Source of the DNA: an uncultured Rhodopila sp.
GTDB lineage: Bacteria > Pseudomonadota > Alphaproteobacteria > Acetobacterales > Acetobacteraceae
Length of the DNA stretch: 64,000 bases
Direction: 5' to 3'
Assembly (NCBI RefSeq): GCF_903915725.1
Contig: NZ_CAIWTY010000086.1
Coordinates: 148,341 to 212,340 of the forward strand
The position numbers and the translations under genes were made by a program. Each line of letters opens with the position of its first letter. Positions within the stretch are counted from its first letter, which is position 1. A model generated the notes under the pieces. It ran no database searches and was not told the DNA's origin. It saw nothing but the letters and a program-made list of their open reading frames with translations. Positions 52,091 to 61,700 of the stretch are shown piece after piece.

Positions 52091-54769
52091 CTAATGCGCC
52101 TCCCCCCACGTCCTCCCCACGCCCGTCTCCACCACCAGCGGCACCGACAGCACCGCCGCGCTCTCCATCACCCGCTTCGCCACCGCGGCCAGCGTCTCCG
52201 CCTCCGCCTCCGGTGCCTCGAACAGCAATTCATCATGCACCTGCAGCAACATCCGGGACTTCAACCCGGCCTCCGCCAAAGCCGCCGGTAGCCGCACCAT
52301 CGCCCGCTTGATGATATCCGCCGCGCCGCCCTGCAACGGCGCATTGATCGCCTGCCGCTCCGCATAGGCCCGCCGCGCGCCGTTCTTGTCCGCGATCCCC
52401 GGCACCCAGCAGCGCCGCCCGAACGGGGAAACCACATACCCGCGCGACCGAGCCTCCTGCTTCGTCCGCTCCATATACTCCAATATCCCCGGATAGCGTT
52501 CGAAGTAACGACCGATATACCCCCGAGCCTCCCCCGGCGTGATCCCCAACTGCCGCGCCAGCCCGAAACCGGAAATCCCGTAGATAATGCCGAAATTGAT
52601 CGCCTTCGCCCGCCGCCGCGTCATCGGGTCCATCCCCGCCATCGGCACGCCGAACACCTCGCTCGCCGTGCGCGCATGGATGTCCTCGCCATTGACAAAA
52701 CTCTCCCGCAGCACCGGCAGATCGGCCACATGCGCCAACAGCCGCAGCTCGATCTGCGAGTAATCCGCGCTGACCAGCACATGCCCCGGTTCGGCAATGA
52801 ACGCCTTCCTGATCCGGCTCCCCTCCTCCGTTCGGATCGGGATATTCTGCAGGTTCGGATCGGTTGACGACAGCCGCCCGGTCGAGGCGATCGCCATCGC
52901 GAACGACGTATGCACCCGCCCGGTCGCCGGATTGATGTCCGTCACCAGCGCATCGGCATAGGTGCTTTTCAGCTTCGCCAACTGACGCCATTCCAGGATA
53001 CGCGCCGGCAATTCCAGCCCCTGGTCCGCCAGCGTCTGCAGCACGGCAGAATCCGTCCCCCACGCGCCGGTCTTCATGCGCTTGCCGCCCGGCAGCTTCT
53101 GCTCGTCGAACAGCACTTCTCCCAACTGCTTCGGACTGCCGACATTGAACGGATGCCCCGCCAGCCGGTGGCAATCCTGCTCCATCACCACCATCCGTTC
53201 GGCAAAATCCACCGACATCCGCCGCAGGTCGTCGGCATCGACCTTCACCCCGGCGCGCTCCATCTCCAGCAGCACCGGCAGCAGCCGCCGTTCCACCTGC
53301 TCATACAGCGCCAGCCCGCCATTCAGCCGCAGCCGCGGCTTCAGCGCGTCCCACAGCCGCAGCGCGACATCGGCATCTTCCGCCGCATAGGCGGTGGCGC
53401 GGTCGATCTGCACCTGGGCGAACGGCACCCGGTTGCGCCCCGTGCCGGTAACCTCATCATAACTGATCGGAGTATGCCCCAGATGCAGTTGCGACAGCTC
53501 ATCCAGCCCGTGCCCGTGCAGGCCGGCCTCCTGCGCGTAGGAGATCAGCATGGTGTCGTCCACCGGCGACGGCATCGGGAAACCGGCCTGCGACAGCATC
53601 ATCATGTCGAACTTGGCGTTCTGGAAGATCTTCAGCACCGAGCCGTCGCTCAGCATCGGCCCGAGCACCTCGATCGCCTCGGCAACCTTCATCTGCTCGC
53701 CCAAAACCTCGTGCCCCAGCGGCACGTAGCAGGCCCGGCCCGGGGCAACGGCCAAAGACAGCCCCACCAGCCGGGCGCGCATCGCGTCCAGCCCGTCGGT
53801 CTCGGTATCCATTGCCACCCGGCCGCAGGCGACCGCCTCGGCGACCCAGACGCGCAGGGCATCGGCCGTCACCACGCTTTCATACGGCCCGAACCCCGAG
53901 CCATCCACCGGCGGCGGCGCCAGCCCCAGATCAGCCTGAGTCGGCGGCTTCGGCGCAACAGCAACCGGCGAGGGCGGTGCGGCCCCATCCAGCCCCAGCC
54001 GCGCAATCGTGCTCCGGAACCCCTGCTTCCCCAGCCATTCCGCCAGCACCAGCCGATCGGCGTCTCGCTGCACCAACGCTTCGATGGGCAACGGCATGGG
54101 GGTGTCAGTGCGCAGCAGCACCAACTGCCGCGAAATGCGCGCCTTGTCGGCATGCTCGATCAGCATGTCGCGCCGCTTTGACGGCTTCATGCCCGCCGCG
54201 GCGGCCAGCACCGCTTCGACGTCGCCGTATTCGTTGATCAGTTGCGCCGCGCCCTTCGGGCCGATCCCGGGCACGCCGGGGACGTTGTCGGTGGAGTCGC
54301 CAATCAGCGCCTGCACCTCGACCATCTTGTCGGGGGTGACGCCGAACTTCTCCATCACCTCGACCGGGCCGATGGGCTTCTGCTTGATCGGGTCGAGCAT
54401 CTCCACGCCCGGCCGGATCAACTGCATCAGGTCCTTGTCGGAGGACACGATCGTCACCTGCCCGCCTGCCTCGGCTGTGGCGTGCGCGTAGGCGGCGATC
54501 AGGTCGTCCGCCTCCCAGTCCGGCAGCTCGATCGCCGGGACGCCGAAGGCTTCGGTCGCCTCGCGCACCAGGGCGAATTGCGGGATCAGCTCTTCCGGCG
54601 GCGGCGGGCGCTGGGCCTTGTAGAGGTCGTACAGCCGGTTGCGGAAAGTCAGCCGCCCGGCGTCGAAGATGACGGCGATGTGGGTGCCGACATGTTCTTT
54701 CAGCAGCTTCGCCAGCATGTTCGTGAAGCCGAACACCGCGTTCACCGGCGTCCCGTCCGGCCGCGTCAT
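52091..54769 (-). CDS. polA: DNA polymerase I
   Basis: Repair and Okazaki-fragment polymerase. All three activities look intact: the 5' nuclease (WEADDLIAAYA, SSDKDLMQLI, GDSTDNVPGVPGIG), the 3'-5' proofreading domain (AMDTETDGLD) and the polymerase motifs A (SADYSQIELRLLAHV), B (RRRAKAINFGIIYG) and C (QVHDELLFE). From the ATG at 54769 it has 892 residues. However the same frame continues upstream with conserved polA sequence (LHLILIDGSGFIFRAFHALPP, from about 54832), including a catalytic aspartate, and reaches a stop without any ATG, GTG or TTG. The true start is therefore probably non-canonical near 54832-54844, or a start codon was lost. Confidence 0.93.
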   Translation of the reverse strand: MTRPDGTPVNAVFGFTNMLAKLLKEHVGTHIAVIFDAGRLTFRNRLYDLYKAQRPPPPEELIPQFALVREATEAFGVPAIELPDWEADDLIAAYAHATAEAGGQVTIVSSDKDLMQLIRPGVEMLDPIKQKPIGPVEVMEKFGVTPDKMVEVQALIGDSTDNVPGVPGIGPKGAAQLINEYGDVEAVLAAAAGMKPSKRRDMLIEHADKARISRQLVLLRTDTPMPLPIEALVQRDADRLVLAEWLGKQGFRSTIARLGLDGAAPPSPVAVAPKPPTQADLGLAPPPVDGSGFGPYESVVTADALRVWVAEAVACGRVAMDTETDGLDAMRARLVGLSLAVAPGRACYVPLGHEVLGEQMKVAEAIEVLGPMLSDGSVLKIFQNAKFDMMMLSQAGFPMPSPVDDTMLISYAQEAGLHGHGLDELSQLHLGHTPISYDEVTGTGRNRVPFAQVQIDRATAYAAEDADVALRLWDALKPRLRLNGGLALYEQVERRLLPVLLEMERAGVKVDADDLRRMSVDFAERMVVMEQDCHRLAGHPFNVGSPKQLGEVLFDEQKLPGGKRMKTGAWGTDSAVLQTLADQGLELPARILEWRQLAKLKSTYADALVTDINPATGRVHTSFAMAIASTGRLSSTDPNLQNIPIRTEEGSRIRKAFIAEPGHVLVSADYSQIELRLLAHVADLPVLRESFVNGEDIHARTASEVFGVPMAGMDPMTRRRAKAINFGIIYGISGFGLARQLGITPGEARGYIGRYFERYPGILEYMERTKQEARSRGYVVSPFGRRCWVPGIADKNGARRAYAERQAINAPLQGGAADIIKRAMVRLPAALAEAGLKSRMLLQVHDELLFEAPEAEAETLAAVAKRVMESAAVLSVPLVVETGVGRTWGEAH

Positions 54770-54884
54770 CGGCGGAAGGGCGTGGAAGGCGCGGAAAATG
54801 AAGCCCGATCCGTCGATCAGGATCAGGTGCAGCGGCTTGGTCTCAACCTCCGGCGGGACGTCCGCCGGGGTATCCCCAAGGATG

Positions 54885-55097
54885 TCAGTGTCCGCCGGCG
54901 TGATCGGCTCCCGGGTTCAGCACATACAGGCGCGAGCAATACGGGCACATCACCTGAGTTTCGGCGATGCGCAGGAACACCCGCGGATGACCGAGTGCCC
55001 CATCGCCGCCGTCGCACGCGGCGGTGCGGGAGTCGACACGGATGATCTCCGTCGGCTTGACCGGAGTGGGGGTCAGTTGGGCAGCGCCTTCCGGCAT
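54885..55097 (-). CDS. Zinc-finger protein (zf-CHCC family)
   Basis: 70 residues. The metal ligands follow the zf-CHCC pattern related to mitochondrial NDUFS6: Cys in TAACDGG, His in ALGHPRVFL and CPYCS near the end. Short proteins of this type are common in alphaproteobacteria and can associate with complex I; the function here is not shown. It lies 40-50 bp upstream of the conserved polA N-terminus on the same strand, so polA may be translated from its mRNA. Confidence 0.88.
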   Translation of the reverse strand: MPEGAAQLTPTPVKPTEIIRVDSRTAACDGGDGALGHPRVFLRIAETQVMCPYCSRLYVLNPGADHAGGH

Positions 55098-55168
55098 GGT
55101 GATCCTTTATCTGGTCTGGGAAGCGGCGTGATGATAGCGATGCGGCGAATGCTTTCAACCGTGATCCC

Positions 55169-56152
55169 GTGCTGCGCCGCCTGACGCTGGCCCTGTTGAC
55201 CGCGCTGCTGCTTGCCGGCTGCATCGCGCAGATGGCCCCGCCGGGCGCGCCCGTGGGAAAACCCGGGGAAACCGCTGATAGCTTCGTCATGCCGGATGGC
55301 ACGGCGCTGCCCTACCGCGTCTGGCTGCCCTCCGGCAAGCCCGAGGCGATCGTCCTGGCGCTGCACGGCATGAACGACAGCCGCGACGCGTGGGAGTATC
55401 CGGCCCCGGATTTCGCCGCCGCCGGGATCGCGCTCTACTCGCCCGATCTGCGCGGGTTCGGCGCGACACGCAGCCGGGGCCTATGGCCGGGGACAGACGG
55501 ACTGACGGCCGACGCGCGGGTGATGGCGGCACTGCTGCGAGCCCGGCATCCGCATACAAAGCTGGTGCTGATGGCCGAGAGCATGGGCGCCGCCGCGTTG
55601 ATGGTGATGGCGACCGAGCCCGACCCGCCGCCGGTGGATGGCTATGTGCTGATTGCTCCGGCGGTGTGGGGCCGATCCGAGATGAATCTGCTGATGCGGC
55701 TGACGCTCTGGCTGGCGGATCATACCCTGCCGGGGATGACGGTGACGGGCGGCGGATTCGTGAAGGTGACCGCCAGCGACAACCACCAGGCGCTGGTGCG
55801 GCTGTCAACCGATCCGCTGACCATTCACGAGACGCGGGTGGACGCGATCAAGGGCCTGGTGGATCTGATGGACCGGGCGCTGGCGGCGGCGCCGCGTTTC
55901 AATGCTCCGGCGCTGGTGCTGTATGGCGGCCATGATGAACTGGTGCCGGCGCGGGCCACCGCGGCGACATGGCGGGCGCTGCCGGACGGGCCGGTGCGGG
56001 CGTTCTATCCGGGCGGCTACCACCTGTTGCTGCGCGACAAGGACCGAGCGGTGCCCATCGGTGATATCCTGGCCTGGATCCGCGATCCGCGGGCGAAGCT
56101 GCCGTCCGGCGCGGACGCGGCGGCCGAGGCGTGGCTGAAGCGGCAGGAATAG
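55169..56152 (+). CDS. Lipoprotein alpha/beta-hydrolase (lysophospholipase-like)
   Basis: 327 residues from a GTG. The N-terminus is a lipoprotein signal with lipobox LLLAGC, so the enzyme is membrane-anchored in the periplasm. The hydrolase core shows VLALHGMNDSRDAWE (oxyanion region), the nucleophile elbow LMAESMGAA, the acid in YGGHDELVP and the histidine in PGGYHLLLRD. This order matches monoacylglycerol lipase/lysophospholipase-type serine hydrolases (Hydrolase_4). The natural substrate is not known. Confidence 0.88.
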   Translation: MLRRLTLALLTALLLAGCIAQMAPPGAPVGKPGETADSFVMPDGTALPYRVWLPSGKPEAIVLALHGMNDSRDAWEYPAPDFAAAGIALYSPDLRGFGATRSRGLWPGTDGLTADARVMAALLRARHPHTKLVLMAESMGAAALMVMATEPDPPPVDGYVLIAPAVWGRSEMNLLMRLTLWLADHTLPGMTVTGGGFVKVTASDNHQALVRLSTDPLTIHETRVDAIKGLVDLMDRALAAAPRFNAPALVLYGGHDELVPARATAATWRALPDGPVRAFYPGGYHLLLRDKDRAVPIGDILAWIRDPRAKLPSGADAAAEAWLKRQE

Positions 56153-56254
56153 GTTGCTGGATTGATCCGATGGGATCGGACGCGGGCGCAGCCGACCTCA
56201 CGGAAACATAAACTTTTTATCGACCAACAACCCCCCAACCCTTATAAAGCCGGA

Positions 56255-56998
56255 ATGGCTGCCTCATCGTTGCCCAACGCGCAATATAACGTTGCCCGTC
56301 CGGATTCGCTTCCCGTTCGTATTGCCGGGCTGCAACGCCGCCGGATGTTTGAGGTGTTTATGACGACCAGCGCCCCGGCGCCCGGCGATAGCATTCTCGA
56401 CGTTGGCGCGACCAGCGACCAGACTTACAGTCACTCGAACTACCTGGCGGCGTGGTATCCCCACAAGAGCCGAATAACCGCCTCCGGGATTGATGACGCA
56501 ACATTTCTGGAGGATCTTTACCCGGGACTGCGTTATGTCCGTGCCGATGGACGCGACCTGCCTTTCGAAGATGGCGCGTTCGATCACGTGCATTCCAGCG
56601 CGGTTCTCGAGCATGTCGGCAGCCGCGCCAATCAGATAAAATTCCTCAGCGAGTTGTGGCGCGTGTCGCGCCGCAGTCTTTTCGTGACCACACCAAACCG
56701 GGGATTCCCGGTGGAATTCCACACAGTGCTGCCTCTGGTGCACTGGTTGCCCGCGTCGGCATTCCGGCATTTTCTGCGCCGCACCGGACGGGCGTTTTTC
56801 GCCGATGAGGAGAATCTCAACCTGATGACGGCGGCCGATATGCGGCGTTCCGCGGAAGCCGCCGGGATTGCCGGCGCCGAGCAGCGTTCGGTGACGCTCC
56901 TGGGATGGCCGAGCAATCTTTTACTTGTGGCCCGCAAGACATCCGGGCCGGACGCAATTTCCGTTGCGTTACCACATCAGCCGTCCGGTGCACCATGA
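56255..56998 (+). CDS. SAM-dependent methyltransferase (class I)
   Basis: 247 residues from the ATG at 56255. Motif I is SILDVGATSDQTYS, followed by YVRADGRDLPFEDGAFDHVH and SSAVLEHVG, the class I Rossmann pattern of Methyltransf_11-type enzymes. The stop overlaps the start of a glycosyltransferase gene (ATGA), so it probably modifies a sugar, lipid or polyprenyl-linked intermediate made with it. An in-frame ATG at 56162 is not conserved in character. Confidence 0.85.
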   Translation: MAASSLPNAQYNVARPDSLPVRIAGLQRRRMFEVFMTTSAPAPGDSILDVGATSDQTYSHSNYLAAWYPHKSRITASGIDDATFLEDLYPGLRYVRADGRDLPFEDGAFDHVHSSAVLEHVGSRANQIKFLSELWRVSRRSLFVTTPNRGFPVEFHTVLPLVHWLPASAFRHFLRRTGRAFFADEENLNLMTAADMRRSAEAAGIAGAEQRSVTLLGWPSNLLLVARKTSGPDAISVALPHQPSGAP

Positions 56999-58188
56999 GT
57001 GGAAGCTGCGAGCTGACCATCCTGATGCCTTGCCTGAACGAGGCTGAGACCCTTGCTCGCTGCATCGACAAAGCGCGAGCGTACCTGGCGCGCAGCAATG
57101 TCAGCGGTGAGGTGCTGATTGCCGACAACGGCAGCACTGACGGTTCACAGGCTTTGGCCGCAGCCCATGGCGCCAAAGTCGTGGCTGTCCCGGCGCGCGG
57201 ATACGGCGCTGCTCTGATCGGCGGAATCGAAGCCGCCCGGGGCCGCTTCATCATTATGGGCGATAGCGACGACAGCTATGACTTCAGCGATCTCGACGGG
57301 TTCGTCGGCAAGTTGCGTGACGGATTCCAACTGGTCATGGGGAACCGCTTCCGGGGCGGCATCAAGCCCGGCGCCATGCCGCCGCTGCACCGGTATCTCG
57401 GCAATCCTGTTCTGACGACCATAGGCCGCATTTTGTTCGGCAGCCCGGCCGGCGACTTTCATTGCGGCCTGCGCGGTTTCGACCGGGCCGCAATCCTGGG
57501 TCTCGGGCTGCGCGCCACCGGCATGGAGTTCGCCAGTGAGATGGTGGTCAAGGCCACGGTCCACCAACTGCGCATTGCCGAAGTACCGGCCACGCTGTCA
57601 CCGGACGGCCGTTCGAGGCCGCCGCATCTGAGAAGCTGGCGCGACGGATGGAGGCATTTGCGGTTTCTGCTGGTATTCAGTCCGCGCGGCCTGTTCCTGT
57701 ACCCCGGTGCCGTGCTGTTCCTGTTGGGACTGTTGGCCAACCTGTGGCTGTTGCCGGCGTCCCGCACGATCAATGGTGTCGGCTTCGACATCCATACTCT
57801 GCTCTATGCTTCCGTGCTGATGATCATCGGCGTCCAGTCCATGCTGTTCTGGGTGTTCGCCAAGATCCACGGCATGCGGGAGGGCATCGTGCCACCCGAT
57901 CCCAGATTCCAAGAATTCATGGCCCACGCTCCTTTGGAGCGAAGCCTTATATTTGCGGGGGTTCTCCTGATCACAGGCACCTTGCTGGGCGTCGTGGCTC
58001 TCGGGTCGTGGGGGGCTGATGCGTTTGGCAAACTGGATCCGGTTCATACCATGCGCCTGGTTATCCCATCGGCCACGTTCATTCTGCTCGGTTTTCAGAT
58101 TGCCTTCGGTGCCTGTTTTGTCAGTGTTCTGGAAATACAGGGAACCGCCATCACTTTGCCGCCTCCCGAGCCCGTACGCCGCGGCTGA
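56995..58188 (+). CDS. Polyprenyl-phosphate-type glycosyltransferase (GT2) with membrane tail
   Basis: 397 residues. The N-terminal GT2 domain reads LTILMPCLNEAETLARCIDK, VLIADNGSTDGSQALAAAHG and the acid motif MGDSDDSYDFSD, as in dolichyl/polyprenyl-phosphate sugar transferases (DPM1/ArnC-like). The second half has about four hydrophobic segments (LYPGAVLFLLGLLANLWLL, LLYASVLMIIGVQSMLFWVF, LIFAGVLLITGTLLGVVAL and ATFILLGFQIAFGACFV). It would load a sugar onto a membrane carrier. It overlaps the methyltransferase gene and is followed by a small flippase-like gene. Confidence 0.9.
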   Translation: MSGSCELTILMPCLNEAETLARCIDKARAYLARSNVSGEVLIADNGSTDGSQALAAAHGAKVVAVPARGYGAALIGGIEAARGRFIIMGDSDDSYDFSDLDGFVGKLRDGFQLVMGNRFRGGIKPGAMPPLHRYLGNPVLTTIGRILFGSPAGDFHCGLRGFDRAAILGLGLRATGMEFASEMVVKATVHQLRIAEVPATLSPDGRSRPPHLRSWRDGWRHLRFLLVFSPRGLFLYPGAVLFLLGLLANLWLLPASRTINGVGFDIHTLLYASVLMIIGVQSMLFWVFAKIHGMREGIVPPDPRFQEFMAHAPLERSLIFAGVLLITGTLLGVVALGSWGADAFGKLDPVHTMRLVIPSATFILLGFQIAFGACFVSVLEIQGTAITLPPPEPVRRG

Positions 58189-58234
58189 TTCCAACCAATC
58201 CGGGGGCCGATCGGCCAGCTGACAGGCAATCATC

Positions 58235-58651
58235 ATGACATTCATCGACACGGCCAGTCTTGCGGCCTTTACCGTCATTCTCGCCTGCGGACAGGTTCTG
58301 TTCAAGCGCGTCGGTCTGAGCCTGCAAGGTCATTCCGGCCTGGACGGCATCCTTTTGGTGCTGCGTGAGCCGTCGCTCTACGCCGCGTTGGCCATGTATG
58401 GCTTTGCAACGCTCCTGTGGATCTGGATTCTCTCCCGCGTTACGCTCATGCAAGCCTATCCGTGGGTTTCCGTGGGCGTGGTGCTGGTGCCGTTGCTTGG
58501 CTGGTTCTTATTTGGCGAAAGGGCCGCACCGGCGTATTGGCTCGGGGTGGCCTTCATTGTCGCCGGCATTGGCCTGACGCAATATTCCGCCGCGCCGCCG
58601 AACCAGTCGCGTGAGGCGCCTCCGGCATCGGTTGCCGGTCCACGATCCTGA
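58235..58651 (+). CDS. Small EamA/SMR-like transporter (ArnE-type flippase)
   Basis: 138 residues with four hydrophobic helices: FTVILACGQVLFKRVGLSL, YAALAMYGFATLLWIWIL, VSVGVVLVPLLGWFLFGE and YWLGVAFIVAGIGLTQY. The pattern fits the EamA/SMR half-transporters that flip undecaprenyl-phosphate sugars, such as ArnE/ArnF. It is the last gene of the methyltransferase-glycosyltransferase cassette (46 bp after the GT), consistent with export of the lipid-linked sugar. Confidence 0.85.
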   Translation: MTFIDTASLAAFTVILACGQVLFKRVGLSLQGHSGLDGILLVLREPSLYAALAMYGFATLLWIWILSRVTLMQAYPWVSVGVVLVPLLGWFLFGERAAPAYWLGVAFIVAGIGLTQYSAAPPNQSREAPPASVAGPRS

Positions 58652-58702
58652 TAGGAACGACGATGGCCAAGCCGCGCGCCCAGCATCGAAGCAATATCGT
58701 TT

Positions 58703-61700
58703 CTAGCGAAAATCCCGCGTCGGCACCTTGATCCCCTTTGGGATGCCCGGACGCAGGTCGCGGACGTAGATATCGCGGCTGGCGGGCATCGGCTTTTTCT
58801 CCCGCGGGTCCGGCGCGCCGCCGTGTTTGGCTTCGTCGCCGCGGCCGTGCACCAGGGGAAATGCCTCGTCGCGTTCGCCCACGCCGCGCAGCAGATCGGA
58901 CAGATCGGTCAGGTGTTCGGCGATGACGTGCAGCACCTCGCCCTCGCGCTGCAATTTGCCGCGGCAGGCGATCATGCTGGCGGAGAGCACGAGGCGGCGC
59001 TGCGCTTCAAAGACCGAGGGCCACAGGATCAGGTTGGCGTGGCCGGTTTCGTCCTCGACCGTCACGAACAGCACGCCGCGCGCGCTGCCGGGACGTTGCC
59101 GCACCAGGATGATGCCGGCGACTTCCACGCGCTTGCCGTCGCGGATTGTCAGCAGGTCGCTGCAGCGGACGATGCGGCGGGCGGCGAGGTCCTGGCGCAG
59201 GAAACTGACCGGGTGGCGACGCAGGCTGAGGCCGGTGCTGCGGTAGTCCTCGACCACCTGCCGCCCGGCGGTCATCGCCGCCAGGGCTATCGCCGGCTCC
59301 CTATCCGGTTCGGCCGGCAGGGAGTCGAACAGCGGCAGGCGAGTGTCGGACAGGCCGCGGATCGTCCACAGCGCCTGCCGGCGGTCGAGGCCGAGGGTTT
59401 GGAAGGCGTCGGCCTCGGCCAGGCGTTCCAGCGAGGCGACAGGGACGCGCGACCGCCGCCACATGTCCTCGATCGAGCGATACCCCGCGCCGCGCCGCGC
59501 GATCATTTCGTCGGCGTGGGTGGCGGACAGGCCCTTCACCATCCGCAGCCCGAGGCGGACGGCGTAGCGGTCCCCGTCGTCATGGTCGCCCCCGTCGTCA
59601 TGCCGGCGAAGGCCGGCATCCACGCCTTGTGCTTGCGCAGGCGAAGGCGTGGATGGTGGGCCTTCGCCCACCATGACGGGGATGAGAGGGCGGTGCCCTA
59701 TAGGCGCTAACTTAGCGGGTCCGGCAGCGGCCGTTGTAGTTGTGTCATGGCCGGATTTAGTCCGGCCATCCACGACTTTGCCCCGACCAGCTCCGTAAGT
59801 CGTAGATGGCCGGGACAAGCCCGGCCATGACACGGGGACGGTGTCCGGGCCGCCATCGCTTATGTTAGCGCATATAACGCGCTGCCCCAACCGCTCCAGC
59901 GTGCAATCCCACGCCGACTCGTTCACCGACACCGGCCGCACCTCCACGCCGTGCAGTTGCGCATCCCGCACGATCTGCGCCGTCGCGTAAAACCCCATCG
60001 GCTGAGCGTTCAGCAGCGCGCAGCAGAACACATCCGGATGGTGGCACTTCAACCATGCCGAGGCATACGCGATCAGCGCAAAACTCGCCGCATGGCTCTC
60101 GGGAAATCCGTAACTGCCGAAACCTTCGATCTGCGAGAACGTCTTCTCGGCAAACACCTCGGTATAGCCCCGCTCCACCATGCCGGCGATCAGCTTGGTC
60201 TTGAAATGCGAGACGCCGCCGGTGAACTTGAACGTCGCCATGCTGCGGCGGAGCGCATCGGCCTCCGACGGCGTAAACCCGGCACAGACGATCGCCACCT
60301 GCATCGCCTGTTCCTGGAACAGCGGCACGCCCAGCGTCTTTTCCAGCACGCGACGCAATTCCGGCGTTGGATACTCAACCTTTTCCAACCCCTCCCGCCG
60401 CCTTAAATACGGATGCACCATATCCCCCTGGATCGGCCCCGGGCGCACGATCGCCACCTGAATAACGATATCGTAGAATGTGCGCGGCTTCAGCCGGGGC
60501 AGCATCGACATTTGCGCCCGCGATTCGATCTGGAACGTGCCCAGCGTGTCGGCCTTGCGGATCATCGCATAGGTCGCCGGATCCTCGGGCGGTATTGTCG
60601 CCAGATCCAGCCGCTGTCCCTTATGGTCCGCCAGCAGATCGAACGCCCGCCGCATGCAACCCAGCATCCCCAATCCCAGCACATCAACCTTCATGAACCG
60701 CAGGACGTCGATATCGTCCTTGTCCCACTCGATCACCTGCCGGTTCACCATCGCGGCCGGCTCTATCGGCACCAGATCGTCCAGGCGATCCTGAGTCAAA
60801 ACGAATCCGCCGGGATGCTGCGACATGTGCCGCGGGAAACCAATCAGCGCGCGGGCGAGGTCCAGGGTGAGACGCAGGCGGCGGTCTTCAAGATTGAAAT
60901 TCAGCGCGGCCGCGTGTTCCTCGGCAACACCTTCCTCACTCCAGCTCCAGACCTGCGACGCCAGGGCGGCCGTCACGTCTTCGGTCAAACCCATCGCCTT
61001 GCCGACATCGCGCACCGCGCCGCGGCCGCGATAGCGGATGATCGTTGCGCATAAGGCGGCGCGGCTGCGGCCATAGGTGTCGTAGACCCACTGGATCACT
61101 TCCTCGCGCCGCTCATGCTCGAAATCGACGTCGATATCGGGCGGTTCGCGCCGTTCGGCACTGACGAAACGTTCGAACAGCAGTCCGCTGCGGGTGGGGT
61201 CGATCGAGGTAATCCCCAGCACAAAGCACACCGCCGAATTGGCCGCGGAGCCGCGTCCCTGGCACAGGATATGATTGGCCCGGGCGAACCGGACGATGCT
61301 GTCCACGGTCAGAAAATACGGCGCGTAGTCGAGACTGGCGATCAGATCGAGTTCATGATGAAGTTGCCGCAGGACGTCGTCCGGAATGCCGTTCGGGTAG
61401 CGCATCGCAGCGCCCTCCCACGTTCGCCGTGCCAGTGTTTGTTGCGCATCCAATCCGGGAATATGCACTTCATGCGGATACTGGTAACGCAATTCATCCA
61501 GTGAAAATCGGCAGCGATCAGCGATTTCTCCCGTGTGCGCCACGGCGTCGGGGTGGCGAGCGAACAGCCGCGCCATTTCCTCCGGCGCTTCCAGATGCCG
61601 CACCGCGGACCGCTCCCGCCGGTATCCGAGTTCGTCGATGCTGCAGCCTGCGCGGATGCAGGTCAGCACGTCCTGCAGGATGCGCCGCCCGGGCGCGTGG

